From Chromera velia (Eukaryota > Sar > Chromeraceae), in the NCBI GenBank assembly GCA_018398765.1, contig JAHBMJ010001335.1:1-32469 (forward strand): a stretch of 32,469 nt of DNA, given 5' to 3'. Below, in pieces: positions 21,500-28,697 of the stretch. The notes beneath the pieces are model-generated. The model saw only the letters and a program-made list of their open reading frames with translations. It did no database searches and was not told where the DNA came from. The translations under genes and the position numbers were made by a program. The stretch's first letter is position 1. Every line of letters begins with the position of its first letter.

Positions 21500-23630
21500 C
21501 GCGCGTGCGTGCAGCACGTCCGGCCAGTTCCGCTTCCCAGTCATCTGATCAGGCAGGCGACTCCAGTCTGAAGATCCTGAGACCCCCAGGGGAAAATCCT
21601 CACTTGCGGCTCCTCAAAGAAAGATCAGAAATGGCAGAGAAGGTCAGACACAAGGGGTGGGGGGGGGCGGGGACCTAGGATGAGTATCAGGGACTTTGTA
21701 TGTGAGGATGAGGAGTCAGAGAGATTTCTTCTTGTGGAGTGCCGCCGTCTCCAGAGTCCCAGTCCTGGTTTTTGGTCCGTAATGATGTTTGGTTTTTTTT
21801 TCATTTTGACTGATGCCTTCTCGCTTTCCTTAATTCCTTTCTGGCGTCCGAGCTTTCTGCAGAAGCGCCTGCGAGAGGAGATCAGCAATCTTCAAAAACA
21901 ACTCGCCGAGCTTCATCGGATTGTCGTCAAACACCTCGACCCCTCTGCTCCCCCCCTAGACCCCTCTCTGGTTTCAAGGGTGCATGGCCGGACAGAGGGG
22001 GCAGAGGAGGCCTTGGGTCCCCGGGCAGAGTCTCTCCTGTCTTCTGAACTCATCAGAAGACTCGAAGACCAGGTAGGTGGGGGACGATGTACGTGCGGAA
22101 GATGTGATAGAAGTGCAAGGACTGTAGAGATTGAGTAGAGTGATGAGAGGCAGCCCAAGAAAGTTCGAGGGAAGTTGAGGATCGATCGGAGAAATAGATA
22201 TTGATGTATTTCCTTCCTTGCTGCCTGCCTTCATTCGTTCCTGTCTTCCTTGCGTCAGTCCGAGCCTGTTCTGTTTGACTGCGTGCGTGTCTGCTTCCCG
22301 CCGTTAGGCGAGTGCTCAAGTTTGTGCTTAGGAAAAGAAAACAGTCTCGACATTTGCTTCTCTCAGAGGGGTGTTTTCCTTTCTTTTTGAATTTCCATGC
22401 ACGTGCGATTTATTCCTCTTTGTCTGTCTTTCCTTGTGCCTCCCAGCTTGCAGGGAAGGAAAAGGAACTTGAGGAAGCGCACCAGGGCGCAAAGGACAAA
22501 TTAAAGTAAGTAAGTGAGTGCATAGACGGAGCTGTACACGAGAAGAAGGCTGGGATTCTCTCTTTTCCCCTAGGTGCTGGTGTTGTCTTCAGCATGCCCG
22601 GAGTCCCTGTCCTTGAGTTGCTTGCTGTGATCGCACTGTAGTGCAATGTAGTTTGGGTGCTTCTTTTTTTTTTTTGCTCAAGTGTGATTCCCTGTGCGTG
22701 TATTCCTGTCATGCCTTCCTTCCTTTGCTTCATCCATGTATCTGCAGGGAAGCTCTGAAGGTGGTGGAACAGGTGCTTGGGTGGCGCATTATCCGGCAAG
22801 GTAAGTGGCTGCCTCTCCAATAGAGAGAGCGAGAGAGACATGGGAGCGCAGGGGGGGGTTGGGGGATGAGCAGAGCAGAGCGTCGGGCTGTCTGAAGATT
22901 TTCCTGCAGACTTTTGTGGAAAAAGGCAAGGGGAGAAGACAGAAAGGAGGAAAGTGTTTGGGTTACATATTGCTTCAAGCTGGTCCGCTTGAGCAACGGG
23001 GAACCTCTTGAGACAAACGCGCCAACAGGGGAGACTAAGTAGACTATGCACGTTAAAATTTTAATTCTAAAAAAAAAAAAAAGCCAACAGGGGAGACCGA
23101 CAGTGAACGAGGAGAGTGGCTTTCGAAGGCATGAAAAAAAAAAGTGAGACCGTCCGCTGAATTGCCTGCTGCAGATTCCGGAGAAGGGAGAGCCCGCTGG
23201 AAGCTCGTCCCTGAAGGGGCGGACCTCGAGGGGGGGGATTACTTTATGGTCACATACACAAATACTAGTCCTCCTCACACAGCAGCAGAAGTGCATGGCC
23301 GGGGGGTGTCAGGAGGGAGGGACGGGGTGTCGGAAGAGGAAGATGGGGACGCCGCAAGAGAGGAGTTTGACTTTGGGGCACCAGAGGGAAGTTTCTACGA
23401 CGCGCTCGAAAATGAAAAGACTCTGGTCGGTCGGTCGGTCGGTCGGGTGGGCCTGTTGTCATGCAGACACTTTGTCAAGGAAGCAAGCTGACAGTGCCTT
23501 GAAGTATGTCTTTTTCGACCCTGGTCTTTCCACGAGCTTCTTTGTCAAAGAGACAGGCGACAGCAAGGGACTCGACTGAAAATTGTACGTGAAAGAGGAA
23601 CGTAAGTAACACTAAGTGTGCGTGTGTGTA

Positions 23631-23668
<38 letters not shown>

Positions 23669-24022
23669 CGTGTGCAGATGTATCTTCTGACATCGCTGTA
23701 TTCGGTTCCGGCCTTTTGCGGCTACTTCACCTACAGCAGAACGATCAAGAAGGAGAAGGCGGGCGAGAGAGAGTGCATGGGAGGGGAGAGAGACGGAGAA
23801 GGAGATGACCAGAGGGGGGGCAATGACCCGACGAGAAATGTTAGGGGGGGACCTGCCGGAGGAAGGGGGGGTCTTGGAGGTGGGTCGCTTGCTGTTGGAG
23901 GGCGTCCTCAGGCGTCTCCTTCTGGAGGTGGGGGGGGCGGGGGAGGGAACGATTCGTCCATGACGGATGAGGCCACGTCTATGTTGCTCGGTGCAGACAC
24001 GACAAGGCCGATGTTCCGGTGA
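14240..24022 (+). CDS. MAD1: MAD1-like spindle assembly checkpoint protein, about 22 exons, about 886 aa
   Basis: In-frame exons: 14240-14368, 15003-15114, 15543-15637, 15944-15978, 16250-16476, 16968-17091, 17564-17642, 17973-18353, 18699-18783, 19117-19159, 19457-19476, 19755-19807, 20054-20089 (donor doubtful), 20138-20173, 20570-20656, 21132-21204, 21515-21642, 21863-22072, 22447-22505, 22748-22800, 23175-23425, 23678-24022. Residues 1 to about 540 are coiled coil, interrupted in exon 8 by an acidic, Ser-rich insert with basic patches (EKRKAP, AKRARG) that may be nuclear signals. Residues 558-567, KILRPPGENP, resemble the MAD2-interaction motif (K/R, two hydrophobics, then x5-6 and Pro; human KVLHMSLNP), and as in human a KRLREEISNLQ coil follows. 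The C-terminus has VLGWRI, ARWKLVPEG, GDYFMV and YSVPAF, in the order of human GYQI, YRLTSLYAE, GDCLIFKAT and DSIPAF in the MAD1 RWD-type domain. Human MAD1 has 718 residues; this one adds an acidic loop in that domain and a Gly-rich tail. In this family MAD1 docks MAD2 at kinetochores to produce checkpoint signal. Confidence 0.8.
14895..14992 (+). repeat. Tandem duplication of about 47 bp in MAD1 intron 1
   Basis: CTTCCTTGCACATCCATCTC followed by (TTCTC)n occurs twice in succession inside the first intron, just upstream of the exon 2 acceptor. Confidence 0.7.
15308..15527 (+). repeat. Minisatellite: five copies of a 44-bp unit in MAD1 intron 2
   Basis: Five head-to-tail 44-bp units start at 15308, 15352, 15396, 15440 and 15484. 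Each contains ATTGATCCATTGATCAATTG and then GAGTGAGTGACTGGGTGAGTC, and the copies are almost identical (one A-to-G change in the third). TTGATCAA is palindromic within each unit. The array ends 15 bp before exon 3 begins at 15543, so it occupies the acceptor-proximal intron. Confidence 0.95.
15979..16003 (+). repeat. (GTCA)6 repeat beginning at the exon 4 splice donor
   Basis: The donor GT of MAD1 exon 4 is the first GT of six consecutive GTCA units, giving several candidate donors spaced 4 bp apart. Confidence 0.7.
16494..16538 (+). repeat. (TG)n microsatellite in MAD1 intron 5
   Basis: A run of TG with a few GC interruptions lies shortly after the exon 5 donor. Confidence 0.85.
18922..19002 (+). 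repeat. Inverted-repeat insert with 20-bp flanking direct repeats, MAD1 intron 9
   Basis: A 39-bp palindrome (18942-18980) has perfect 12-bp arms, TTGACGCACGCA and its complement. It is flanked by direct repeats of CTTTGCCAGTCCTTGTTTCG at 18922-18941 and 18983-19002 with two mismatches in 20. Arms and arrangement match the element at 8890-8985 in a different gene. Confidence 0.8.
20685..20768. other. Assembly gap (84 N)
   Basis: The run of N lies in the MAD1 intron just after exon 15 and follows GGGG, probably a homopolymer or TG repeat that could not be assembled. A small exon could be hidden here, although exons 15 and 16 join in frame without one. Confidence 0.95.
21008..21091 (+). repeat. 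(GT)n microsatellite in MAD1 intron 15
   Basis: An imperfect then pure GT run lies upstream of the exon 16 acceptor at 21131. Two similar runs (21456-21499 and 23620-23664) precede the acceptors of exons 17 and 22. Confidence 0.85.
23021..23097 (+). mobile_element. 47-bp poly(A)-tailed insertion with 15-bp target duplication, MAD1 intron 20
   Basis: GCCAACAGGGGAGAC occurs exactly at 23021-23035 and 23083-23097. Between the copies is a 47-bp insert (23036-23082) ending in 14 consecutive A. A 3' poly(A) tail plus a target duplication of this size are the standard marks of target-primed reverse transcription, so this looks like a severely 5'-truncated retroposed fragment (SINE or transcript-derived). 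The 33 bp ahead of the tail are too short to assign to a family. Confidence 0.75.
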
Positions 24023-24770
24023 CTCCACTGGCACGAAACTGTATGATTTGTATCTGGAGGCGTTGTAGTCAACTTGGCCTAGAAACTAGCCTAGAAATTG
24101 GCACTGGCACAATCCATGCAAAAGGTTCTGACACTAAAAGGTTTGTGTGTCTATTCTTTTCGGATCAATCTTAATTTAATAGCATAGCATACATAAATTA
24201 TAATTTTGTCAGAGCTTCTACTCGTAATTCGATCCCAGAGTAATTTTAATGTAGGTCATATGCGTAACTTACAAATTTTAACCGGGTTCCACTCCTAGTT
24301 ACATTCTTTGGGATTTTATTGGAACTGTTAGAATTTACTACTAGTACGGTGATTCAAACATGCTCAAACGAGTTTATATTTATAACTAATGATGACAAAA
24401 TATCTTTGTACGCCAAATATAAGCTTCTATCTCTTTATACTTGTTTAGCTACCAGCCTACTACTAGTAATTTTTAAAAATTACTGCATGGTGTCAGTGTG
24501 GGTACGTTTTATACTGGTTACCACCGTTACCAGTTATTTTACTACTAAAAGCCACCAGGAATTTGATGAGGTGTTTGATCATAATTTGATGTCAAATGAT
24601 GGAGATCCTCAGCGATCTACCCATCAAAAATAATTAAAAATAAGTTGAAGAGGTCAGCATTTTCATTTTATAAAAGTGACTCAGTGGTACTTCCCGTTTA
24701 AAAAATGATGATTGAGGGTTTTGTTATGTATGCTGCGTCCCTGTTTGGAAAATGCAGTAAGTATCACACG
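24023..24770. other. AT-rich intergenic island
   Basis: Composition changes abruptly to AT-rich about 100 bp after the MAD1-like stop codon. One open frame (24319-24633, 104 codons) has no recognisable domain and the codon use of AT-rich noncoding DNA, so I do not call it. No repeat with clear ends is visible. Confidence 0.55.
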
Positions 24771-25382
24771 CTAGTTCCTGATATATAGTTCCTGAAGATT
24801 GCAAAGTCGTACTACTATTCGAGTTGAATGAAGTACAAGCGAGGCAACTGTATCGAAGTCCACGTTTGAAAAAGCTTGCGCTAGAAGTGCAGTCTGCGCA
24901 TGGATCTGCAGGCGGGACTCGGTGATGCGGTCCAAGAGCCGTTCGACAAAGAGCGATTGCATGGTGCGCTTCATCGCCTGCCTAACATTTTTGGTAGGGA
25001 ACGCCAGACTGCAGGCATGCATGCCCGTCGGATTGAACTCAGAGTTAATTATTACCGTATATTTCATCACACTTTGCCCACTTTGAATTTCCCATACAAA
25101 AACTAGCCTTGGGGGAGTACTTCCGGCTGACCATTCATAGGCTGTGCGGCCCGGGCATTCATGGCAGAACACGCATACTAGGCGGCACACTGTAGCTTCT
25201 TTACACATAGCTTCAAATCGGCTCTGCCACTGTGGCTGGGAAATAGAGACTAGGTCCAATTTGCATAGTTGGTAGGGGTGGTTGCTATCCAGTACATCGA
25301 CCAAGTGATCAACCTCCAGGTTCGATCTCCAGTATCCCCTTCCTCCCAAAAAAAAGCCCAAACACGTCCACACTGCTCGCAA
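24771..25382 (-). CDS. Hypothetical protein, 203 aa, doubtful
   Basis: A single open frame of 203 codons, longer than expected by chance at this base composition, has no family I recognise. The middle has several cysteines (CRLVCVFCHECPG, around residues 67-79) that could suggest a metal site but do not form a standard zinc-finger pattern. The C-terminal half looks helical (RQAMKRTMQSLFVERLLDR). No partner exons or splice sites are obvious. The first 45 residues overlap a tRNA-like sequence on the opposite strand. It may be a fossil of a mobile element or a small lineage-specific gene. Confidence 0.3.
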   Translation of the reverse strand: MRAVWTCLGFFLGGRGYWRSNLEVDHLVDVLDSNHPYQLCKLDLVSISQPQWQSRFEAMCKEATVCRLVCVFCHECPGRTAYEWSAGSTPPRLVFVWEIQSGQSVMKYTVIINSEFNPTGMHACSLAFPTKNVRQAMKRTMQSLFVERLLDRITESRLQIHAQTALLAQAFSNVDFDTVASLVLHSTRIVVRLCNLQELYIRN

Positions 25383-25894
25383 AAGGGCAAGAGCGAAGCA
25401 GCAGGCTTTTTCCCTATGATGATGTGCCCCCGCAGCTCACAACTAAGACTCCTCTTGTCTTGGTGCATGGGAACTTCAGAAGGAGAAGGAAGAGAAAAGG
25501 AAGTCTTAGAGATGGGCTGCTGACAAAGAAGCTCTTCAAGCGACCAACTGACAAGCTGTTGAATTGGAATAGAAACTATTGCTTCAAGAACTTCTGTTCT
25601 ACTTCTACGTTTCCCTTCTTTCAACAAGAGGGCAGGATAGGCAAAGTCACGGACAGGGCTATAATATTGGAAAGAAGACATTCGCTAGTTTGCCTAGCCA
25701 TGAAACCAGCCCTGCCTACTGTTTATCTTCATCGTTCTTTATTTCAAAAACAAAATTGACGGAATTTGGTTCTGTTATATGCATCAGGGTCTGTTTTATA
25801 CTTATGGAGCCTTTACAACGTGCAGAATCACCACTTGACATCTGAAGGAAGACTCATTCCTTTGAACTCACCGATTGGGAGAGTTGTGTGTATA
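25383..25894. other. Intergenic region without recognisable genes
   Basis: Several short open frames overlap here on both strands with no domain, consistent splice sites or biased composition. It ends at the first Helitron-like repeat. Confidence 0.45.
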
Positions 25895-26294
25895 TTTACT
25901 ATACTTAATACGGCAAACCTTTTTTTTTTAGCCATATGCGCCTGCATGCCTTTTTTTAAACACACGCGCGGGGGGCGTGGGGGCGTGTGGGGGGGCACGG
26001 AGGCCCCGGAAATCCACCGCCAAAAATGGTTCCACAAGCGAAAAATTAACCAAACACTATGGGTGAGTGCCTTGCGTGTGCCGCGCCATATGACCTGCGC
26101 CCGCGAAAAGGGTGAGTGCCTTGGAATTCAAATTATCCGGCTGGGGATATTTGATGGGCCATAAATGTTTGACGGGCCAGGAATATTTGACGGGCCACAG
26201 ATATTTGACGGGCCGGGCTATTGTTTAACGGGCCAGGGATATTTGATGAGCCTGGCAGTCTCCACCGGCTCCTTTTTTTGACAGGCCAGGCTAG
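25895..26294 (+). mobile_element. Helitron-like repeat, copy 1 (400 bp, more decayed)
   Basis: This is the first of two head-to-tail copies. It starts TTTACTATACTTAATACGGC (copy 2 has TC at this position) and ends GGCCAGGCTAG. The last 50 bp can form a stem between GCCTGGC and GCCAGGC just before CTAG. Helitrons start with TC, end with CTRR after a hairpin, and insert between A and T; an A precedes this copy. Inside are a T-run, a very GC-rich block and about six units of a 20-bp TTTGACGGGCCAGG-type repeat. There is no Rep/helicase gene, so it is non-autonomous. Confidence 0.55.
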
Positions 26295-26700
26295 TCTACT
26301 ATACTTAATACGGCAAGCCTTTTTTTTTTAGCCACACGTGCCTGCATGCGTTTTTTTAGACACACGCGCGGGGGGGCGCGGGCCGGGGCGCGTGGGGGGG
26401 CGCGGGGGCCCCGGAAAGACCACCGCCAAAAATGGTCCCGCAAGCGAAAAATTAACCAAACGCTACGGGTGAGTGCCTTGCGCGCGCCGCGCCATATGAC
26501 CCGCGCCCGCGAAAAGGGTGAGTGCCTTGGAATTCAAATTATCCGGCTGGGGACATTTGATGGGCCATAAATGTTTGACGGGCCAGGAATATTTGACGGG
26601 CCACAGATATTTGACGGGCCGGGCTATTGTTTAACGGGCCAGGGATATTTGATGAGCCTGGCAGTCTCCACCGGCTCCTTTTTTTGACAGGCCAGGCTAG
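26295..26700 (+). mobile_element. Helitron-like repeat, copy 2 (406 bp)
   Basis: It begins TCTACTATACTTAATACGGC directly after the CTAG of copy 1, ends in CTAG and is followed by T, as expected for a Helitron end. It keeps many CpG sites that are TpG or CpA in copy 1. The internal GC-rich block and TTTGACGGGCC repeats are shared. Head-to-tail arrays are known for Helitron-type elements; a plain segmental duplication is the alternative. Confidence 0.55.
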
Positions 26701-27072
26701 TATCTGATTATTGCATGCATGCAGTTTAATTTGCATGCATGTGATGAAACAAGTCAAGCTCGGTCAAGCTCGTGGCCCCGCAATTGCCTGTGCTCAATTT
26801 TTCGCTTGCGCGGACCACCAATGTGTGTTGTTAATGTGGTGTGTAGTTAATTTGTCTGTATCTCCTCTGTTTGTCGTTGCAGTCTCCTGCCTCGTTGCCC
26901 GCGTTTCTCTTTTCGTCCTCCTTTTCTGTGCACGATCTAGCTGCCGTGTCTCCATCCAGCTAGGTCGTCACCCTTCCTTGTCCGGATCATGCTGGCATCT
27001 GTGCATCACGCCTCGTTAAATTTTCTGCGCTCCTTTTTTTTTTTTTTCTCGTGCGTGTTCGTAGAATTCAAC
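26701..27072. other. Upstream region of the kinase-like gene
   Basis: There is no gene here. It contains overlapping GCATGCATGC palindromes near 26714-26742 and a pyrimidine-rich stretch before the proposed start codon at 27073. The promoter and 5' leader of the kinase-like gene should lie here. Confidence 0.4.
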
Positions 27073-27502
27073 ATGAAGGCGGGGTGTTTCTGGGAGACTG
27101 TGGAGCCAGGGGAAGGAGATGAGGCGACCGACCCGGCAGGGCAAAGATGCGAAAGGGGTCTGAAGGTCGGTCGATCGATGTAGAACAGGCAAAGTGATTC
27201 CGTCAAGAAGAAGGATTCGGTGATTTCTGTGTCTCCATCTACTAAGCTGTCTCTTCGTGTACGCGTGCTCGAATCGCTTTTCTCTTCTCTTCTGCTGAGC
27301 AGATCCCTCTTCGCAGCTGCATGGGATTTGTTGCGAAGGTCTCCTCCTCTCCTCTCCTTTTTTTGCGCCTCGTTGTCCCTCCGTGCAAGCCGGATCGTCA
27401 GCAATCTTCGTACTAGGCTGTGCTGCCAGTTGATTTCTCCTTTTGAGGGAGAATTGAGAAAGAAGATTCTCTCTTCAATCTTTATAATTATAGAAGCGCA
27501 CG

Positions 27503-27549
<47 letters not shown>

Positions 27550-27614
27550 TGTTTCTTTGTTTCTTTGTTTCTTTCTTTCTTTCTTTGCTCCTTCCTTTCT
27601 TTCTTTGCTCCTTC

Positions 27615-27645
<31 letters not shown>

Positions 27646-27666
27646 TTTTTCTTTCTTCCTTCCTTC

Positions 27667-27697
<31 letters not shown>

Positions 27698-28660
27698 TGT
27701 TTCTTTCTTTCTTTCTTCTTTCTTTCCTTCTTGGCTTTCTTTGATCTGTCCATGATGATTTCTTGGTGCAGATCCTGAAGCCAAGGATATTCTTGGCTTT
27801 CTTTGATCTGTCCATGATGATTTCTTGATGCAGATCCTGAAGCCAAGGATGTTCTTGGCTTTCTTTGATCTGTCCATGATGATTTCTTGATGCAGATCCT
27901 GAAAGATTTGGGAGACGGTGCTTTCGGAGAGACGCACCTGGCAGTGAACACTACAGGCATTGCCAAAACGAGAGACCGGAAAACAGGGAAGCTGTCACAT
28001 CTGCCTGCAGGGAAGCAGTATGTGATGAAAGACTTTGGGCAGCAGGGGGCAGAGATAGTGGGAGAATTCGAGGACGAGGCATGCATCCAGCAGTTTTTGT
28101 TTGAAAAGACCAAAGTGCCCCCTCAGGTGTTTGCATCGTGGAGGTGTGGAGAGAAGGGATACGTGTTGATGGAGCAAATGGGAAAGTCGTTAGAAGAATT
28201 TGAAAGCAGAATTCTGTTTCGGTCTTTATGGGATAGTTTGACCTTCCCAGACGGGACGAAAATGTCGAAAGAGGAAGCCAAAAAAGAAATCACAATTGCC
28301 GCTCTAGGCTCTTTAGAGGCCATGGCAGCTGTCGGATGTTTGCATCAAGACTCACACTCAGCCAACATCATGTTTGACCCCTCTGGGCGACTCCGCTTTG
28401 TCGATTTCGGCCTTGCCCAATGTGAGAATCCAGCTTTAAGGTCTGGCTCCTCATTGAGACAGTCAGTCACTGACCAGGCATGGTGCAGCAGTTATTCGGA
28501 GGATGTACTGGAGAAGCAGAAGAAAGCTCCGTTCGGCACTTACATGAAGCTTCCAGTCTGGGAGAAGCCTCTGTCTTTCTGGAAGTTAAGGAACAAAGAG
28601 GGTTCTCTGATGGACTGGCTGCAGGGGAAGTTTGAGTTTGGCAATCTGGGAATGGACTAG
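27073..28660 (+). CDS. Protein-kinase-like protein, two exons, about 285 aa
   Basis: Exon 2 (27896-28660) carries kinase landmarks in order: glycine-rich loop GDGAFGETHLA (residues 37-47), Lys76 in YVMK, an acidic helix (GEFEDEACIQQF) for the lysine partner, hinge-like LMEQMGKSLEEF, catalytic loop HQDSHSANIMF (His181, Asp183, Asn188), and VDFGLAQ (Asp201). All catalytic positions of the fold are present. HxDxHxxN is closer to phosphotransferases of the APH/Kdo/ABC1 type than to the HRDLKxxN of ordinary protein kinases. After DFG only about 82 residues remain with no APE motif, so the C-lobe is shortened or atypical. Exon 1 (27073-27165, 31 codons) is inferred: it joins in phase to exon 2 at a GT donor, but is not supported by homology. 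Its intron holds a 226-bp CTTT microsatellite and three copies of the acceptor. Confidence 0.7.
27503..27728 (+). repeat. (CTTT)n microsatellite in the kinase-like gene intron
   Basis: About 226 bp of CTTT units with GTTT, CTCC and CCTT interruptions. Long open frames on either strand here are repeat-encoded and not genes. Confidence 0.95.
27730..27903 (+). repeat. Tandem 62-bp repeat carrying three copies of the splice acceptor
   Basis: Units start at 27730, 27792 and 27854 (the last is partial, 50 bp). Each contains CTTGGCTTTCTTTGATCTGT, a TGCAG acceptor and ATCCTGAA. Only the third is followed by the kinase coding sequence. The first two acceptors lead to an in-frame TGA within the next unit. 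Confidence 0.9.
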
Positions 28661-28697
28661 ATCTTTTGAGTTTGGCAATGTAGGAATGGACCAGATC
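28631..28697 (+). repeat. 33-bp tandem duplication across the kinase-like stop codon
   Basis: The 3' end of the coding sequence (TTTGAGTTTGGCAATCTGGG to TAGATC) is repeated after one extra base at 28665-28697 with three differences. The second copy lies beyond the stop codon. Confidence 0.8.

Noticed and set aside
24319-24633. 104-codon frame in the AT-rich island
   Set aside because: It has no domain and the composition of surrounding noncoding DNA, and its length is within chance for the number of frames examined.
25250-25681. Minus-strand frame of 143 codons overlapping the hypothetical ORF
   Set aside because: It shares its 3' part in another frame with the longer ORF, has no domain, and overlaps the tRNA-like sequence.
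25766-26570. Open frames of 132 and 74 codons with similar sequence
   Set aside because: They are the two copies of the Helitron-like repeat read through their GC-rich core; the similarity reflects the repeat, not a gene family.
27006-28113. Minus-strand frames of 149-269 codons over the kinase-like gene intron
   Set aside because: They are mostly Lys/Glu/Arg repeats encoded by the CTTT microsatellite and the 62-bp tandem repeat.
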